Source of the DNA: an uncultured beta proteobacterium
Lineage (GTDB): Bacteria; Pseudomonadota; Gammaproteobacteria; Burkholderiales; Burkholderiaceae
Reading direction: 5' to 3'
DNA length: 35,920 bases
Assembly (NCBI GenBank): GCA_903837335.1
Contig: CAILUH010000006.1
Span: 1 to 35,920, forward strand
The notes beneath the pieces were generated by a model. That model was not told the origin of the DNA. It saw nothing but the letters and a program-made list of their open reading frames with translations, and did not search any database. How positions within the stretch are numbered: the first letter of the stretch is position 1; each line of letters starts with the position of its first letter. Position numbers and translations under genes: made by a program. Positions 18,161 through 27,920 of this stretch are shown piece after piece.

Positions 18161-18751
18161 ATGAAACCAAGTCTTAATAATGAAGCCCTAAACCAATTGT
18201 TCACCGAGGCCAGGACGATTCATGTATTCCAGCCATCCACTATTAGTGATGAGCAAATTAAGGCGCTCTATAATTTAATGAAGTGGGCCCCGACCGCATT
18301 TAATGGCCAACATGGACGATTTATTTTTTTGCGCAGCGCTGCAGCTAAGGACCGACTGAAGCCTGCACTTAGTCCTAATAATATTCCCCAAGTGGATAGC
18401 GCAGCTGTCACCGTCATCGTAGCTTACGACAGTCAGTTCTATGAGCATCTACCAAAACTATTCCCTGCTTTTGATGCTAAGCCTATTTATGAAAATAATG
18501 CGGATTTATCGCATGAGAATGGCTTCCGCAATAGTGCTTTACAGGGCGCTTTTTTAATCATGGCGGTTCGGGCTCTCGGTTTAGATTGTGGAGCAATGTC
18601 AGGATTTGATGCGGCAAAAGTGAATGCAATTTTCTTTCCAGATGGTCGTCACCAAGTCAACTTTTTATTAAATATTGGCATCGCTGATCCACAGGGCTTA
18701 TATCCACGCGGTCCACGTTTTGACTTTGCTGAGGTTGCCGAGATTTTATAA
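18161..18751 (+). CDS. Nitroreductase-family protein, malonic semialdehyde reductase (RutE)-like
   Basis: 196 aa; LNQLFTEARTIHVFQPSTISDEQIKALYNLMKWAPTAFNGQHGRFIFL...NSALQGAFLIMAVRALGLDCGAMSGFD. Confidence 0.87.
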   Translation: MKPSLNNEALNQLFTEARTIHVFQPSTISDEQIKALYNLMKWAPTAFNGQHGRFIFLRSAAAKDRLKPALSPNNIPQVDSAAVTVIVAYDSQFYEHLPKLFPAFDAKPIYENNADLSHENGFRNSALQGAFLIMAVRALGLDCGAMSGFDAAKVNAIFFPDGRHQVNFLLNIGIADPQGLYPRGPRFDFAEVAEIL

Positions 18752-19978
18752 GTGAGCACGCCAGCAATCTGGGACGCAATTATTATTGGCGGCGGCGCTG
18801 CAGGGCTATTTTGTGCTGGTCTAGCTGGTCAACGTGGCAAAAAAATTCTGGTGCTGGATCATGCTGAAGTATTGGGTGAAAAAATCCGCATTAGCGGGGG
18901 TGGGCGCTGTAACTTCACGAATAGCGATTCCAGCTCACAACAATTTTTGTCCCTTAACCCGCATTTTATGAAAAGTGCTCTAGCGCGTTATCCTGCTAGT
19001 GCATTTATTGATTTAGTTAGAGCTTATGGGATTGGGTTTCACGAAAAACAGGCGGGACAATTATTTTGTAATGACTCGGCTAAACAAATCATAGACTTAC
19101 TATTTCAGGAATGCACTAAAGGCCAAGTGCAAATTCGGCATCCGGTAAGCGTCAGTACAATTGAGTCGAAATCATCACACTGGGAAGTGATGACCACCCA
19201 GGGAAACCACAAAACGCATGCAGTTATTCTTGCTACCGGTGGCTTACCCGTTCCCGCAATTGGTGCCAGTAGTTTTGCTTTAGATCTTGCTAGGCAATTT
19301 AATATTGACGTGGTTACGCCACGTGCAGCATTGGTACCCCTGTCGTTTACAGCCAAGGCGTTTTCTCAACTCGATTCTTTGGCAGGATTAAGCCTGCCGG
19401 TCACTATTCGCTCGGGGATAAAAGGGCAGCAGTATGGAGCCTGTCTATTTCATGAGGATTTATTATTAACCCATAAAGGTATTTCAGGCCCAGCTGTGCT
19501 GCAGGCAAGTAGTTATTGGGAAGAGGGCGAGCCCATTGAAATTGATTGGTTGAGTAACGGTGCTGGTGTGCATGGCGCGAAACTATTTGATGAGATTTTT
19601 TCTGCCAACGCCAACCGTCTTAAAACCACTGACAATATTTTGGCGAGTGTGATGCCGCAGCGACTAGCAAAAATGTTTACCGAGCAAGCGGGCTTATTGA
19701 GCAAGAAATGGACTGAAGTTGGCAAGATTGAGCAGCAGGCTTTAAAAGCTAGCCTCACAGAATGGCGAGTTAAGCCGGCTGGTACGCTAGGATGGAATAA
19801 AGCTGAAGTTATGCGTGGCGGTGTAAGTACCGACGCTTTAAATGGCCAGACCATGATGTCGCGTAATCATGCGGGCCTGTACTTTATTGGCGAATGCGTT
19901 GATGTAACAGGCCATTTAGGAGGCCATAATTTCCAATGGGCCTGGTCTAGCGCCTATGTCTGCGCGCATTCCCTATAG
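18752..19978 (+). CDS. NAD(P)/FAD-dependent oxidoreductase, HI0933/YhiN (BaiN-like) family; GTG start
   Basis: 408 aa; AIIIGGGAAGLFCAGLAGQRGKKILVLDHAEVLGEKIRISGGGRCNFTNSD...GLYFIGECVDVTGHLGGHNFQWAWSSAYV. Confidence 0.93.
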   Translation: MSTPAIWDAIIIGGGAAGLFCAGLAGQRGKKILVLDHAEVLGEKIRISGGGRCNFTNSDSSSQQFLSLNPHFMKSALARYPASAFIDLVRAYGIGFHEKQAGQLFCNDSAKQIIDLLFQECTKGQVQIRHPVSVSTIESKSSHWEVMTTQGNHKTHAVILATGGLPVPAIGASSFALDLARQFNIDVVTPRAALVPLSFTAKAFSQLDSLAGLSLPVTIRSGIKGQQYGACLFHEDLLLTHKGISGPAVLQASSYWEEGEPIEIDWLSNGAGVHGAKLFDEIFSANANRLKTTDNILASVMPQRLAKMFTEQAGLLSKKWTEVGKIEQQALKASLTEWRVKPAGTLGWNKAEVMRGGVSTDALNGQTMMSRNHAGLYFIGECVDVTGHLGGHNFQWAWSSAYVCAHSL

Positions 19979-20137
19979 GGCCAATACGCTGAAATAATAA
20001 AAATGCTGCAATGCAATATTCTGAGCCTAGAAACAGGTTAGAATGCTGTCAGATTAATGGCGTATTTTCAGTTGGCTATATACCTGCTTTCAGTTTAGCG
20101 CCATTAACTTTCTTTTTTATTTCTTTTAGGGGTTATC

Positions 20138-20749
20138 TTGAAAAAATCATTACTATTTGCAGCAATGCTTGCAACCGTTACTGCAACCGCATTTGCTCAG
20201 CCAGCTAAACCAGCTATGATGCCAATCGAAGCTGGCGTAGTAGTTATTACAGCCACGGTTGATTCAGTGGATATGAAAGCACGCACTGTCATGTTTAAAG
20301 ATGACAAAGGCAATATGGTTGGAATGCGCGTTTCCAAAGATGTTAATAATTTGGGTAAAGTGAAAAAGGGCGATGTATTTGTAGTTGAGCATGCCGAAGC
20401 TGTTGCCGTAGGCTTAACAGCAGCAGGTAAAGATGCAAAACCTGGCGCTTCAGGCGTTCGCTCTGTACAAATTGCCGGTAAAGGCGGTGCTAAGCCATTT
20501 ACTGAAATTACCGATACCGTTTTTGCAACTGTCAAAATTGCTTCAATTGATGCCGCTTCACGTGTAGTTACCTTCACATTGCCAAGCGGTGAGAAGCAAA
20601 AAGTGAAAGTGGATAAAGCTGTTCTCGGTCTTGAGAAATTTAAAGTTGGTGATGATGTGATGGTTGAGTATGCTGATGAAACAGTAATTACTTTTGTTAC
20701 TCCTCCTGCCGCTCCAGCAGCACCTGCAGCAGCACCTGCAAAGAAGTAA
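20138..20749 (+). CDS. Exported protein with two internally duplicated beta-rich repeats, function unknown; TTG start
   Basis: 203 aa; signal peptide LKKSLLFAAMLATVTATAFAQ after AGGGG; two similar segments (see finding). Confidence 0.82.
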   Translation: MKKSLLFAAMLATVTATAFAQPAKPAMMPIEAGVVVITATVDSVDMKARTVMFKDDKGNMVGMRVSKDVNNLGKVKKGDVFVVEHAEAVAVGLTAAGKDAKPGASGVRSVQIAGKGGAKPFTEITDTVFATVKIASIDAASRVVTFTLPSGEKQKVKVDKAVLGLEKFKVGDDVMVEYADETVITFVTPPAAPAAPAAAPAKK

Positions 20750-20781
20750 TCTAGCTTGCGGTTTTACCGCTCTAGCTTGAT

Positions 20782-20813
20782 AAACCCATCAGAGTGATCT
20801 GGTGGGTTTTTTT
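20782..20813 (+). terminator. Rho-independent terminator
   Basis: AAACCCATCAGA-GTGA-TCTGGTGGGTTTTTTT downstream of the 20138-20749 gene. Confidence 0.88.
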
Positions 20814-20828
20814 AATTCATTGGTAAAG

Positions 20829-22142
20829 ATGTCAAAAATAAAGTCCTTTTTCTTACGCTTTAAACAACAGCTAAGCCAGAGCTGGTTTGATGTTTTTCTC
20901 GGTCGTTTTAAGCAGCATTTTTTCATGGGGCGCTGGCGTTGGCTTAGTATCAGCTTGATTGCATGCATCCTGATTACGCTCTTGTGGCTAGTGGTGCGCT
21001 CGGTATTTGGCTTCAATACGCCCGATTACCGGACTGCATTAATCGAGGAGGGCCCTCTGGTTGCTTCAATTAATGCCAGTGGCATTTTAAATCCTGTTAA
21101 ACAAGTTACGGTAGGATCACAAGTCACTGGCATGGTAAAAGAATTATTGGTTGATTTTAATTCGCCAGTAAAACAAGGGCAGGTGATTGCCTTAATTGAT
21201 CCACGCGATTTTCAGGCGAAATATGATCAAGCTTTAGCTAATTACACCTTAGCCCAAAAGAATCATCAATTTAACCTAAAGTTAATTGATAAAGGTTTTA
21301 TTTCACCACAAGCCTTGGTGCAGACTGATGCCGCATATAAAACAGCCGAAGCTGCGTTACGTTCAGCTAAAAAATCGCTAGACGATACAGTCATTCGAGC
21401 GCCTGTCGATGGTGTGGTGGTGAAGCGGAGTGTGGAGGTTGGACAGACCGTAGCGGCTAGCTTGCAAACCCCAGAGATTTTTATTATTGCCAAAAATTTG
21501 GCTGAGATGCAGGTAGATACAGCAATTGATGAAGCTGATGTAGGGCGCTTAAGCGAGGGGCTGAATGCCAGTTTTACCGTTGATGCATTTCCTGGACGTA
21601 TTTTTAAGTCAAATATTACGCAAATTCGTAAAGCACCTACCACCATTCAAAACGTGGTGACTTACACCGTGATACTGTCGGCCGACAATCCTGATTTGAA
21701 GCTATTACCCGGTATGACAGCAAACGTGAAAATTGTGATTGATAAGCGGGAAAAGGTCTTAAAAGTACCTAACGCTGCTTTGCGTTTTCGGATGCCGGCG
21801 GCTGGTGATGTGCCTTCAAGTGTCGCGCCATCTAGTGCGGCACCTGCCGCAGGAGCAGCGCGCAAAGGCGCTGGTGGCGCCGGTAACCGCGGCGGCATGC
21901 CGACGATTCGCCGGATCTGGATGTTAGAAGAAGAGGGGCTTCGCTCTAAAGCAGTGCAGCGCATGATTAAAACTGGCTTAACCGATGGCAATTTCACAGA
22001 AATTTTGCCTGATGATGAGTCAAAATTACCGCCTCTAAAAGTCGGCGAGGAAGTAATTATTGGCATTCAATCTCCGGATAGTAAATCTTCTGGCGCTGGT
22101 AGTAGCAGCCCAAGTCGGCCGGCTGGCCCGCGCATGTTTTAA
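20829..22142 (+). CDS. MacA-like efflux periplasmic adaptor (HlyD/RND MFP family)
   Basis: Start chosen at ATG 20829 because track start 20802 lies within the terminator. VVASINASGILNPVKQVTVGSQVTGMVKELLVDFNSPVKQGQVIALIDPRDFQAKYDQALANYTLAQKN...DTVIRAPVDGVVVKRSVEVGQTVAAS. Confidence 0.92.
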   Translation: MSKIKSFFLRFKQQLSQSWFDVFLGRFKQHFFMGRWRWLSISLIACILITLLWLVVRSVFGFNTPDYRTALIEEGPLVASINASGILNPVKQVTVGSQVTGMVKELLVDFNSPVKQGQVIALIDPRDFQAKYDQALANYTLAQKNHQFNLKLIDKGFISPQALVQTDAAYKTAEAALRSAKKSLDDTVIRAPVDGVVVKRSVEVGQTVAASLQTPEIFIIAKNLAEMQVDTAIDEADVGRLSEGLNASFTVDAFPGRIFKSNITQIRKAPTTIQNVVTYTVILSADNPDLKLLPGMTANVKIVIDKREKVLKVPNAALRFRMPAAGDVPSSVAPSSAAPAAGAARKGAGGAGNRGGMPTIRRIWMLEEEGLRSKAVQRMIKTGLTDGNFTEILPDDESKLPPLKVGEEVIIGIQSPDSKSSGAGSSSPSRPAGPRMF

Positions 22143-22159
22143 AAACACGACTGCATGAC

Positions 22160-22855
22160 GTGTTAATTCATACTAAAAATTTATGCAAAACTTATGGCAT
22201 GGGCGATCAAATCGTGCATGCCTTAGATCATGTGTCGCTTGATATTGATGAACAAGACTTCGTAGCGATCGTCGGCGCCTCGGGTTCTGGAAAATCCACT
22301 TTTATGAATTTAATTGGCTGCCTTGATCAAGCAACGAGTGGTTCATATCATTTGGCTGGTGAGAATGTGGAAGTGATGGATGCTGACGCGTTAGCCGATA
22401 TACGTAGCCGCCGTATTGGTTTTGTATTTCAACAATTTAATTTGTTACCGCGTACTTCAGCCCTCGATAATGTGGCACTACCATTACTTTATGCCCGAAA
22501 TGGCCCATTAGCCCATTTAGATCAGCAAGCACGGATCGATCATGCACGCGTTCGCTTGGAGCAAGTAGGGCTTGGCAAGCGTTTGACCCATACTCCTGCT
22601 GAGTTATCAGGCGGCCAACAACAACGTGTTGCAATTGCGCGGGCCTTAGTAAATGATCCAGTTTTAATCTTGGCTGATGAGCCTACTGGCGCTCTAGATT
22701 CTAAAACTTCAGTTGAGGTGTTGGAATTATTAACCCGCTTGAATCAGCAAGGCATGACAGTCGTTGTGGTGACCCATTCGCTAGAAGTCGCTGCTTATGC
22801 CAAAAGACAAATTACTTTTCGTGATGGTCAAATCGTTGATATTCAAGTGAATTAA
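22160..22855 (+). CDS. ABC transporter ATP-binding protein, MacB/LolD-like; GTG start
   Basis: 231 aa; Walker [10 protein letters not shown], signature [15 protein letters not shown], Walker [13 protein letters not shown]. Confidence 0.95.
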   Translation: MLIHTKNLCKTYGMGDQIVHALDHVSLDIDEQDFVAIVGASGSGKSTFMNLIGCLDQATSGSYHLAGENVEVMDADALADIRSRRIGFVFQQFNLLPRTSALDNVALPLLYARNGPLAHLDQQARIDHARVRLEQVGLGKRLTHTPAELSGGQQQRVAIARALVNDPVLILADEPTGALDSKTSVEVLELLTRLNQQGMTVVVVTHSLEVAAYAKRQITFRDGQIVDIQVN

Positions 22856-22859
22856 TGTA

Positions 22860-24098
22860 ATGCAACTGGATCTTAAAACCAATTTATCAATTGCCTTATT
22901 GGCCTTACGGATAAATAAATTACGTTCGGTATTAACCATGCTGGGCATAATCATTGGTGTAGCTGCGGTGATTACGATGGTGGCTGTGGGTAGTGGCGCG
23001 CAGGCGCGCGTGAAAGAGCAAATTTCTAGCCTCGGCTCTAATCTCATGATTTTAATTCCAGGCACTTTATTGCAGTCGGGGGTACGTCTAGGCGCAGGTA
23101 ATGCACAAAGTTTGACAGAAGAAGACGCTATCGCCATCGTGCGTGAGGTACCTGAGGTTGCAGTCGCTGCGCCAACTTCGCGGGGCGCTGGGCAAATCGT
23201 CACTGGTAATAATAATTGGGGTACCACTATCTATGGTGTGAAGAATGACTATTTTGATGCGCGGGAGTGGCCCTTGGCTAAAGGCCGCCTATTTGATGCC
23301 GGCGAATTGCAAGGCGCTAGTAAAGTCGTCATATTGGGACAAACGGTGGCGCGCGAATTATTTGAAGATGCTGATCCAATCGATCAAATGGTACGGATAA
23401 AAGGCATTCCTTTTTTAGTGATTGGGGTTGCCGATCGCAAAGGACAGAGTAGTCAAGGTCAAGATCAAGATGACTCGGTGTTTGTGCCTTTATCAACTGG
23501 GCGGCGGCGTTTATTTGGTGAAGCGTTGGGCAGAATTTCGCGGGTTGGGTCGATTATTGTGAAGGTTGGCGCTGGCGAGAGTATGAAACTAGCCGAAGAG
23601 CATATTACTGATTTATTGCGCCAACGCCATCGTATTCAGCCTACAGCTGATAATGACTTTACAGTGCGTAATTTGACTGAGATATTACAAGCGCAAGAGG
23701 CTTCGAGTAAAGTGATGTCGCTTTTATTAGCCGCAGTGGCATCGGTAAGCTTGATGGTAGGCGGTATTGGCATTATGAACATCATGCTAGTTTCAGTAAC
23801 CGAGCGCACTCGTGAAATTGGTTTGCGTATGGCAATTGGCGCGCGCAGTAAAGATATTTTGGCGCAATTTTTAGTTGAGGCGATGACCTTAGCTACTATT
23901 GGCGGCGTGATTGGGGTCTTGTTGGGTGCAATTGCCTCTTTATTAGTAGGCTCGCTTGCAGGTTGGCCAGTCGAGCTATCATTTGCATCGATTGCCCTTG
24001 CAGTCGGTTTTTCTGCCGCAATTGGTATATTTTTTGGCTACTATCCCGCTAAGAAAGCTGCCAATATGCAACCCATTCAAGCTTTGCGTTACGAATAA
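22860..24098 (+). CDS. ABC transporter permease, MacB/FtsX family
   Basis: 412 aa; SIALLALRINKLRSVLTMLGIIIGVAAVITMVAVGSGAQ... SLMVGGIGIMNIMLVSVTERTREIGLRMAIGARSKDILAQFLVEA...GYYPAKKAANMQPIQALRYE. Confidence 0.95.
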   Translation: MQLDLKTNLSIALLALRINKLRSVLTMLGIIIGVAAVITMVAVGSGAQARVKEQISSLGSNLMILIPGTLLQSGVRLGAGNAQSLTEEDAIAIVREVPEVAVAAPTSRGAGQIVTGNNNWGTTIYGVKNDYFDAREWPLAKGRLFDAGELQGASKVVILGQTVARELFEDADPIDQMVRIKGIPFLVIGVADRKGQSSQGQDQDDSVFVPLSTGRRRLFGEALGRISRVGSIIVKVGAGESMKLAEEHITDLLRQRHRIQPTADNDFTVRNLTEILQAQEASSKVMSLLLAAVASVSLMVGGIGIMNIMLVSVTERTREIGLRMAIGARSKDILAQFLVEAMTLATIGGVIGVLLGAIASLLVGSLAGWPVELSFASIALAVGFSAAIGIFFGYYPAKKAANMQPIQALRYE

Positions 24099-24103
24099 TT
24101 ACT

Positions 24104-25561
24104 TCATAGTTCGGCGTGGGCGCGTAGGCCAAAGAAATTGACCGGGCCTCTTGCTGCGTTATAGGCGGGATTAGCAATGCGCTGATAATCGGCAGTTAAG
24201 TAAATTCCTTTATAGAGATTAAAACTATAAAAAGTTTCTGCTATTTGCTCTTGCTTATACTTTAAGGCGCCATCACCGATAAACATCGTGCTCCCGCCTT
24301 GCTGTAAGTAAGTAATTTGCTGTGAAGAGATGCCATTAATTGCAAAGCCAACACCAACAGTATCCTTTTTTCTACCCCAGCTAGCACCTTGAAGAGAAAG
24401 GCCGCCTGAGAGGGAAAGGCTGATATCGGTAAACGCCTGCGTTTCTGTTTGGCCGTTATTCCAGCTCCAGCGAGCAAAGCTACCCAAATTTTCTGTAATC
24501 GCTTGCTCAGCGTTAATCGCATAGCCCCATTTAGTTTGGTAGCCATTACGCACGTTATAGATATTTGGAACGGTATTGGTTTGCTGGCCGAAGTTTACTG
24601 CGTTAGTGTAGGTAGCCATGATGCCGCGATTCTGAAATACTAAAGCCCTAATCTTGCCGGGCAGGTTAAATACTACATGCTGATGTGTTACTTCAGCAGT
24701 ATCGCCATATTGTTGCGTGAGATCGTAGTCTAAATTCAGGCCGTTTGGCGTCTTTGGCATGGCTAGTCTTGACGCACGTACGACCCATGAATCATCATAA
24801 TATTCAGCGACAAAGCCATAGGTATAGCCACGTGAACTTGCCGCATAGTCGTATGCGCCACTGGCCATAATTGACCAATTTAGAAACTGAGTACGCGGAT
24901 CATGGCTATAGGTGTTAGCATCAAAAAAATCTAATGCTGAAAAGGTGCCATAGGACAAAACTAAGCGCCGCTTATCAACATTGCCAGCTAATTGATTGGC
25001 TACCCCTTCAATGTGTTCTTTGCCGCCTCCCAGTCCAATAGTTTGTCTAAGAAACATCCTTGCCATATAATAAATTGGCGGCACTGCAGAGCCTTTTTGT
25101 AATTCGCCATTAGTAAATCCGCCTAAACCGCTTAAATTTGAAAATGGCGTACCCTCAAACATTTCAGGGTTAAGGTATACCTCAGCTCCTTCCCATAAAC
25201 GCCCCCCTAAAAACGCGGTTGCGCTAAAGGTATAGCTGCGTGGTACATCTCCCTCCGTTTTATTCAGCATACTTTTTTCACCATAGTAGGGTGAATTAAA
25301 GTTATTTTTCCACTGTGAAATATAAGTCGACTGTGCGTGAATGCTCCATTGCTCAGTATCATTGGCTAATGGCGTTAAGCTATCAATAATGGGCGTATCT
25401 GCAACGGTTTCAGCAGCATTTACTGGTGGTATGGCAATAAAGGATATAACTAGGAAGCTGAGTAGGGCAGGAAAATTGAGTTGGTACTTTCCCTCCCAGT
25501 GCTTTTTTTGGGTTCGCAGTTGGCCAAGAAGATGGCATGACGGGAACTTGAAATCCAACAT
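24104..25561 (-). CDS. Carbohydrate porin-like outer-membrane protein (OprB-like)
   Basis: 485 aa; signal sequence ending PPVNAAE; WSIHAQSTYISQWKNNFNSPYYGEKSMLNKTEG...LGGRLWEGAEVYLNPEMFEGTPFSNLSGLGGFTNGE resembles OprB-like porins; C-terminal beta-strand ending in HAEL. Confidence 0.72.
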   Translation of the reverse strand: MLDFKFPSCHLLGQLRTQKKHWEGKYQLNFPALLSFLVISFIAIPPVNAAETVADTPIIDSLTPLANDTEQWSIHAQSTYISQWKNNFNSPYYGEKSMLNKTEGDVPRSYTFSATAFLGGRLWEGAEVYLNPEMFEGTPFSNLSGLGGFTNGELQKGSAVPPIYYMARMFLRQTIGLGGGKEHIEGVANQLAGNVDKRRLVLSYGTFSALDFFDANTYSHDPRTQFLNWSIMASGAYDYAASSRGYTYGFVAEYYDDSWVVRASRLAMPKTPNGLNLDYDLTQQYGDTAEVTHQHVVFNLPGKIRALVFQNRGIMATYTNAVNFGQQTNTVPNIYNVRNGYQTKWGYAINAEQAITENLGSFARWSWNNGQTETQAFTDISLSLSGGLSLQGASWGRKKDTVGVGFAINGISSQQITYLQQGGSTMFIGDGALKYKQEQIAETFYSFNLYKGIYLTADYQRIANPAYNAARGPVNFFGLRAHAEL

Positions 25562-25596
25562 GTTTTAACGCCAAAATCAAAAAAACGAGCTAAATA

Positions 25597-25615
25597 GCTA
25601 ATAAGAATCATTCTC
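25597..25615. promoter_or_regulatory. Fur box-like site 1
   Basis: GCTAATAAGAATCATTCTC matches 15/19 of the classical GATAATGATAATCATTATC consensus (counted by hand). Confidence 0.6.
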
Positions 25616-25627
25616 AATATAATAGCT

Positions 25628-25646
25628 TATAATGATAATCATTCTT
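25628..25646. promoter_or_regulatory. Fur box-like site 2
   Basis: TATAATGATAATCATTCTT matches 16/19 of the classical Fur consensus (counted by hand); located upstream of feoA. Confidence 0.78.
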
Positions 25647-25707
25647 AATAACAATTTACGGTATAGGAAATGCTTGCGTGATTCTAGCTTGTTAATGTGA
25701 AACAACC

Positions 25708-25956
25708 ATGAAACCCATGACTGTGAACCATCTACCTACCGGCTCAGTAAGTCAGGTTGAGCGGGTAAATGCGCCGAGTAATAAGCCAGAATTAGCGCAA
25801 CAATTAGAAGATATTGGGTTTTTACCCGGCGAGCAGGTAACTGTTTTGCGACGTAGCCTACTGGGTGACCCTTTAATGGTACGAATTGGTTCTTCAACCT
25901 TTGCTTTACGGCGCGCCGAGGCTCAATTGATTGAGGTGGCAAATATCTCTCAATGA
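25708..25956 (+). CDS. feoA: Ferrous iron transport protein A
   Basis: 82 aa; LAQQLEDIGFLPGEQVTVLRRSLLGDPLMVRIGSSTFALRRAEAQLIEV; overlaps feoB. Confidence 0.92.
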   Translation: MKPMTVNHLPTGSVSQVERVNAPSNKPELAQQLEDIGFLPGEQVTVLRRSLLGDPLMVRIGSSTFALRRAEAQLIEVANISQ

Positions 25957-27842
25957 AATCAAGCAAGATTCATTTTTTTGATCGTGATCCACTGCTAGCA
26001 TTATTAGGTAATCCTAATTGCGGTAAAACAGCACTCTTTAATCTACTCACTGGTAGTCGGCAAAAAGTTGCTAATTACGCAGGTGTAACCGTGGAGCGCA
26101 AAGAGGGGCGTCTTACCTTAGCCTCTGGTAAATCACTGCGCATTCTCGATCTACCGGGCGCCTATAGTTTATATCCCCGTTCGCTTGATGAGCGGGTTAC
26201 TTGCAATGTACTGCTCGGGCGTGCCGAAGGCGAAAAGCGCCCTGATTTAGTTTTATGCGTATTAAATGCCACAAATCTGCGGAGAAATTTACGGTTGGTG
26301 TTGGCAGCAAAACGCTTAGGTTTACCTTGCATTGTTTTGCTCAATATGTCAGACATTGCTAAGCGCAACGGCTTAAAGATTCATAGTGCTGATTTAGCCG
26401 CCGAATTGGGTTTGCCAGTGATACCTACGGTTGGCGTAAATGCACATGGCGTTGATGACTTAAGGACTTATTTAGAAGAGCTTGACTGGCTGAATTTACC
26501 AGTATCAACGACGCAAATAAATACCCTGACGAATTACACTGAAACTGATAATCAGCGCGTCCAGCACATATTAGAAAAATTAGCACTCAATGAACTTGTG
26601 CCAGATGTCTTGGCCGATCGTCTCGATCGTGTTTTGCTGCAGCCAATATTAGGCCCCATTATTCTTATTGCGCTACTATTTTTTATTTTTCAGGCGGTCT
26701 TTAGTTGGGCTACTATGCCGATGGAAGCAATTAAGTGGGCCGTTGATGCCACGGCAAGTTTCTTAAGCAGTCATATGCCAGATTCCTGGTTACGCAGCTT
26801 ACTTATTAATGGCATTTTGGCAGGCTTAGGTGGTGTGTTGGTATTTTTACCGCAAATTTTAATCCTCTTCTTTTTTATTTTGTTGCTTGAGGAATCGGGT
26901 TACCTGCCACGCGCCGCTTTTTTATTGGATCGCTTAATGGCAACGGTTGGTTTATCGGGCCGTTCTTTTATTCCCTTGCTGTCAAGTTTTGCGTGCGCTA
27001 TTCCGGGCATCATGGCGACGCGGAGTATTTCTAATCCACGCGATCGTCTGGTAACTATCTTAATTGCGCCGATGATGACGTGTTCGGCACGCTTACCTGT
27101 TTATGCTTTATTAATTTCCGCCTTTATTCCAAACCAAAAGTTATGGGCCACTCTTGATTTGCAGGGTCTCGTCTTATTTTTGCTATATCTTATGGGTATT
27201 GTTGGGGCAATGGCGGTAGCGTGGATTTTGAATCATTTTACTAGTAAACAATTTCAAGTACATGCTTTGATGATGGAACTACCAAGTTATCATTTGCCGC
27301 GTTTGGGTAATTTATTGACTAGTTTATGGCAGCGCTGTGAAATATTTTTGCGTCGGGTAGGCGGGATCATTTTTATCCTCACAGTATGTCTATGGGCGCT
27401 CTCTAGTTTTCCTGCGCCACCACTCGGTGCCAGTGGCGCGCCGATTGAATATAGTTTTGCGGGGATGCTGGGGAAAGCGCTAGCAGTGCTTTTTCAGCCG
27501 ATTGGGTTTAACTGGCAAATTAGTATCGCCTTGGTACCGGGCCTGGCTGCGCGTGAGGTGGTCGTTAGTTCACTAGCCACAGTTTATGCTTTATCCGCAG
27601 CAAATAATAATACGAGTGAAGCCTTGATTCCCTTAATTTCGCAAGCATGGAGCTTAGCCACGGCTCTTTCTTTACTGGCTTGGTTTGTCTTTGCGCCACA
27701 ATGCCTTTCAACTATTGCCGCAGTTAAGCGTGAAACAGGTGGGTGGAAAATTCCCCTGATTATGCTCAGCTATTTATTTGCTTTGGCTTACTTAGCTTCT
27801 TTTGTGACCTATCAAATTGCGCTTCTTTTTGGATGGGGCTAA
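25953..27842 (+). CDS. feoB: Ferrous iron transport protein B
   Basis: 629 aa; GNPNCGKTALFNLLTGSRQKVANYAGVTVERKEG, DLPGAYSLYPRS, LNMSD; membrane domain with FIPLLSSFACAIPGIMATR and MMTCSARLPVYALL. Confidence 0.97.
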   Translation: MKSSKIHFFDRDPLLALLGNPNCGKTALFNLLTGSRQKVANYAGVTVERKEGRLTLASGKSLRILDLPGAYSLYPRSLDERVTCNVLLGRAEGEKRPDLVLCVLNATNLRRNLRLVLAAKRLGLPCIVLLNMSDIAKRNGLKIHSADLAAELGLPVIPTVGVNAHGVDDLRTYLEELDWLNLPVSTTQINTLTNYTETDNQRVQHILEKLALNELVPDVLADRLDRVLLQPILGPIILIALLFFIFQAVFSWATMPMEAIKWAVDATASFLSSHMPDSWLRSLLINGILAGLGGVLVFLPQILILFFFILLLEESGYLPRAAFLLDRLMATVGLSGRSFIPLLSSFACAIPGIMATRSISNPRDRLVTILIAPMMTCSARLPVYALLISAFIPNQKLWATLDLQGLVLFLLYLMGIVGAMAVAWILNHFTSKQFQVHALMMELPSYHLPRLGNLLTSLWQRCEIFLRRVGGIIFILTVCLWALSSFPAPPLGASGAPIEYSFAGMLGKALAVLFQPIGFNWQISIALVPGLAAREVVVSSLATVYALSAANNNTSEALIPLISQAWSLATALSLLAWFVFAPQCLSTIAAVKRETGGWKIPLIMLSYLFALAYLASFVTYQIALLFGWG

Positions 27843-27920
27843 TAATTGATGCCCCAGACGCTCTGGTATTCATGAGAAAATAAGACAAATTTTTGTAGTT
27901 GTAAAAAATGGAGAGACAAA

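Noticed and set aside
18752-19978. Treating this flavoprotein as the TcuA partner of TcuB
   Set aside because: Its GEKIRISGGGRCNFTNS and HNFQWAWSSAYV motifs are those of the HI0933/YhiN family, not TcuA/FrdA-like tricarballylate dehydrogenases.
22160-24098. Split of MacB into separate ATPase and permease genes as an unusual event
   Set aside because: Separate LolD/FtsX-style ATPase and permease genes are common for MacB-like systems.
27851-27867. Hairpin CCAGA-CGC-TCTGG after feoB
   Set aside because: Only a 5-bp stem and no T-tract follows; not sufficient to call a terminator.
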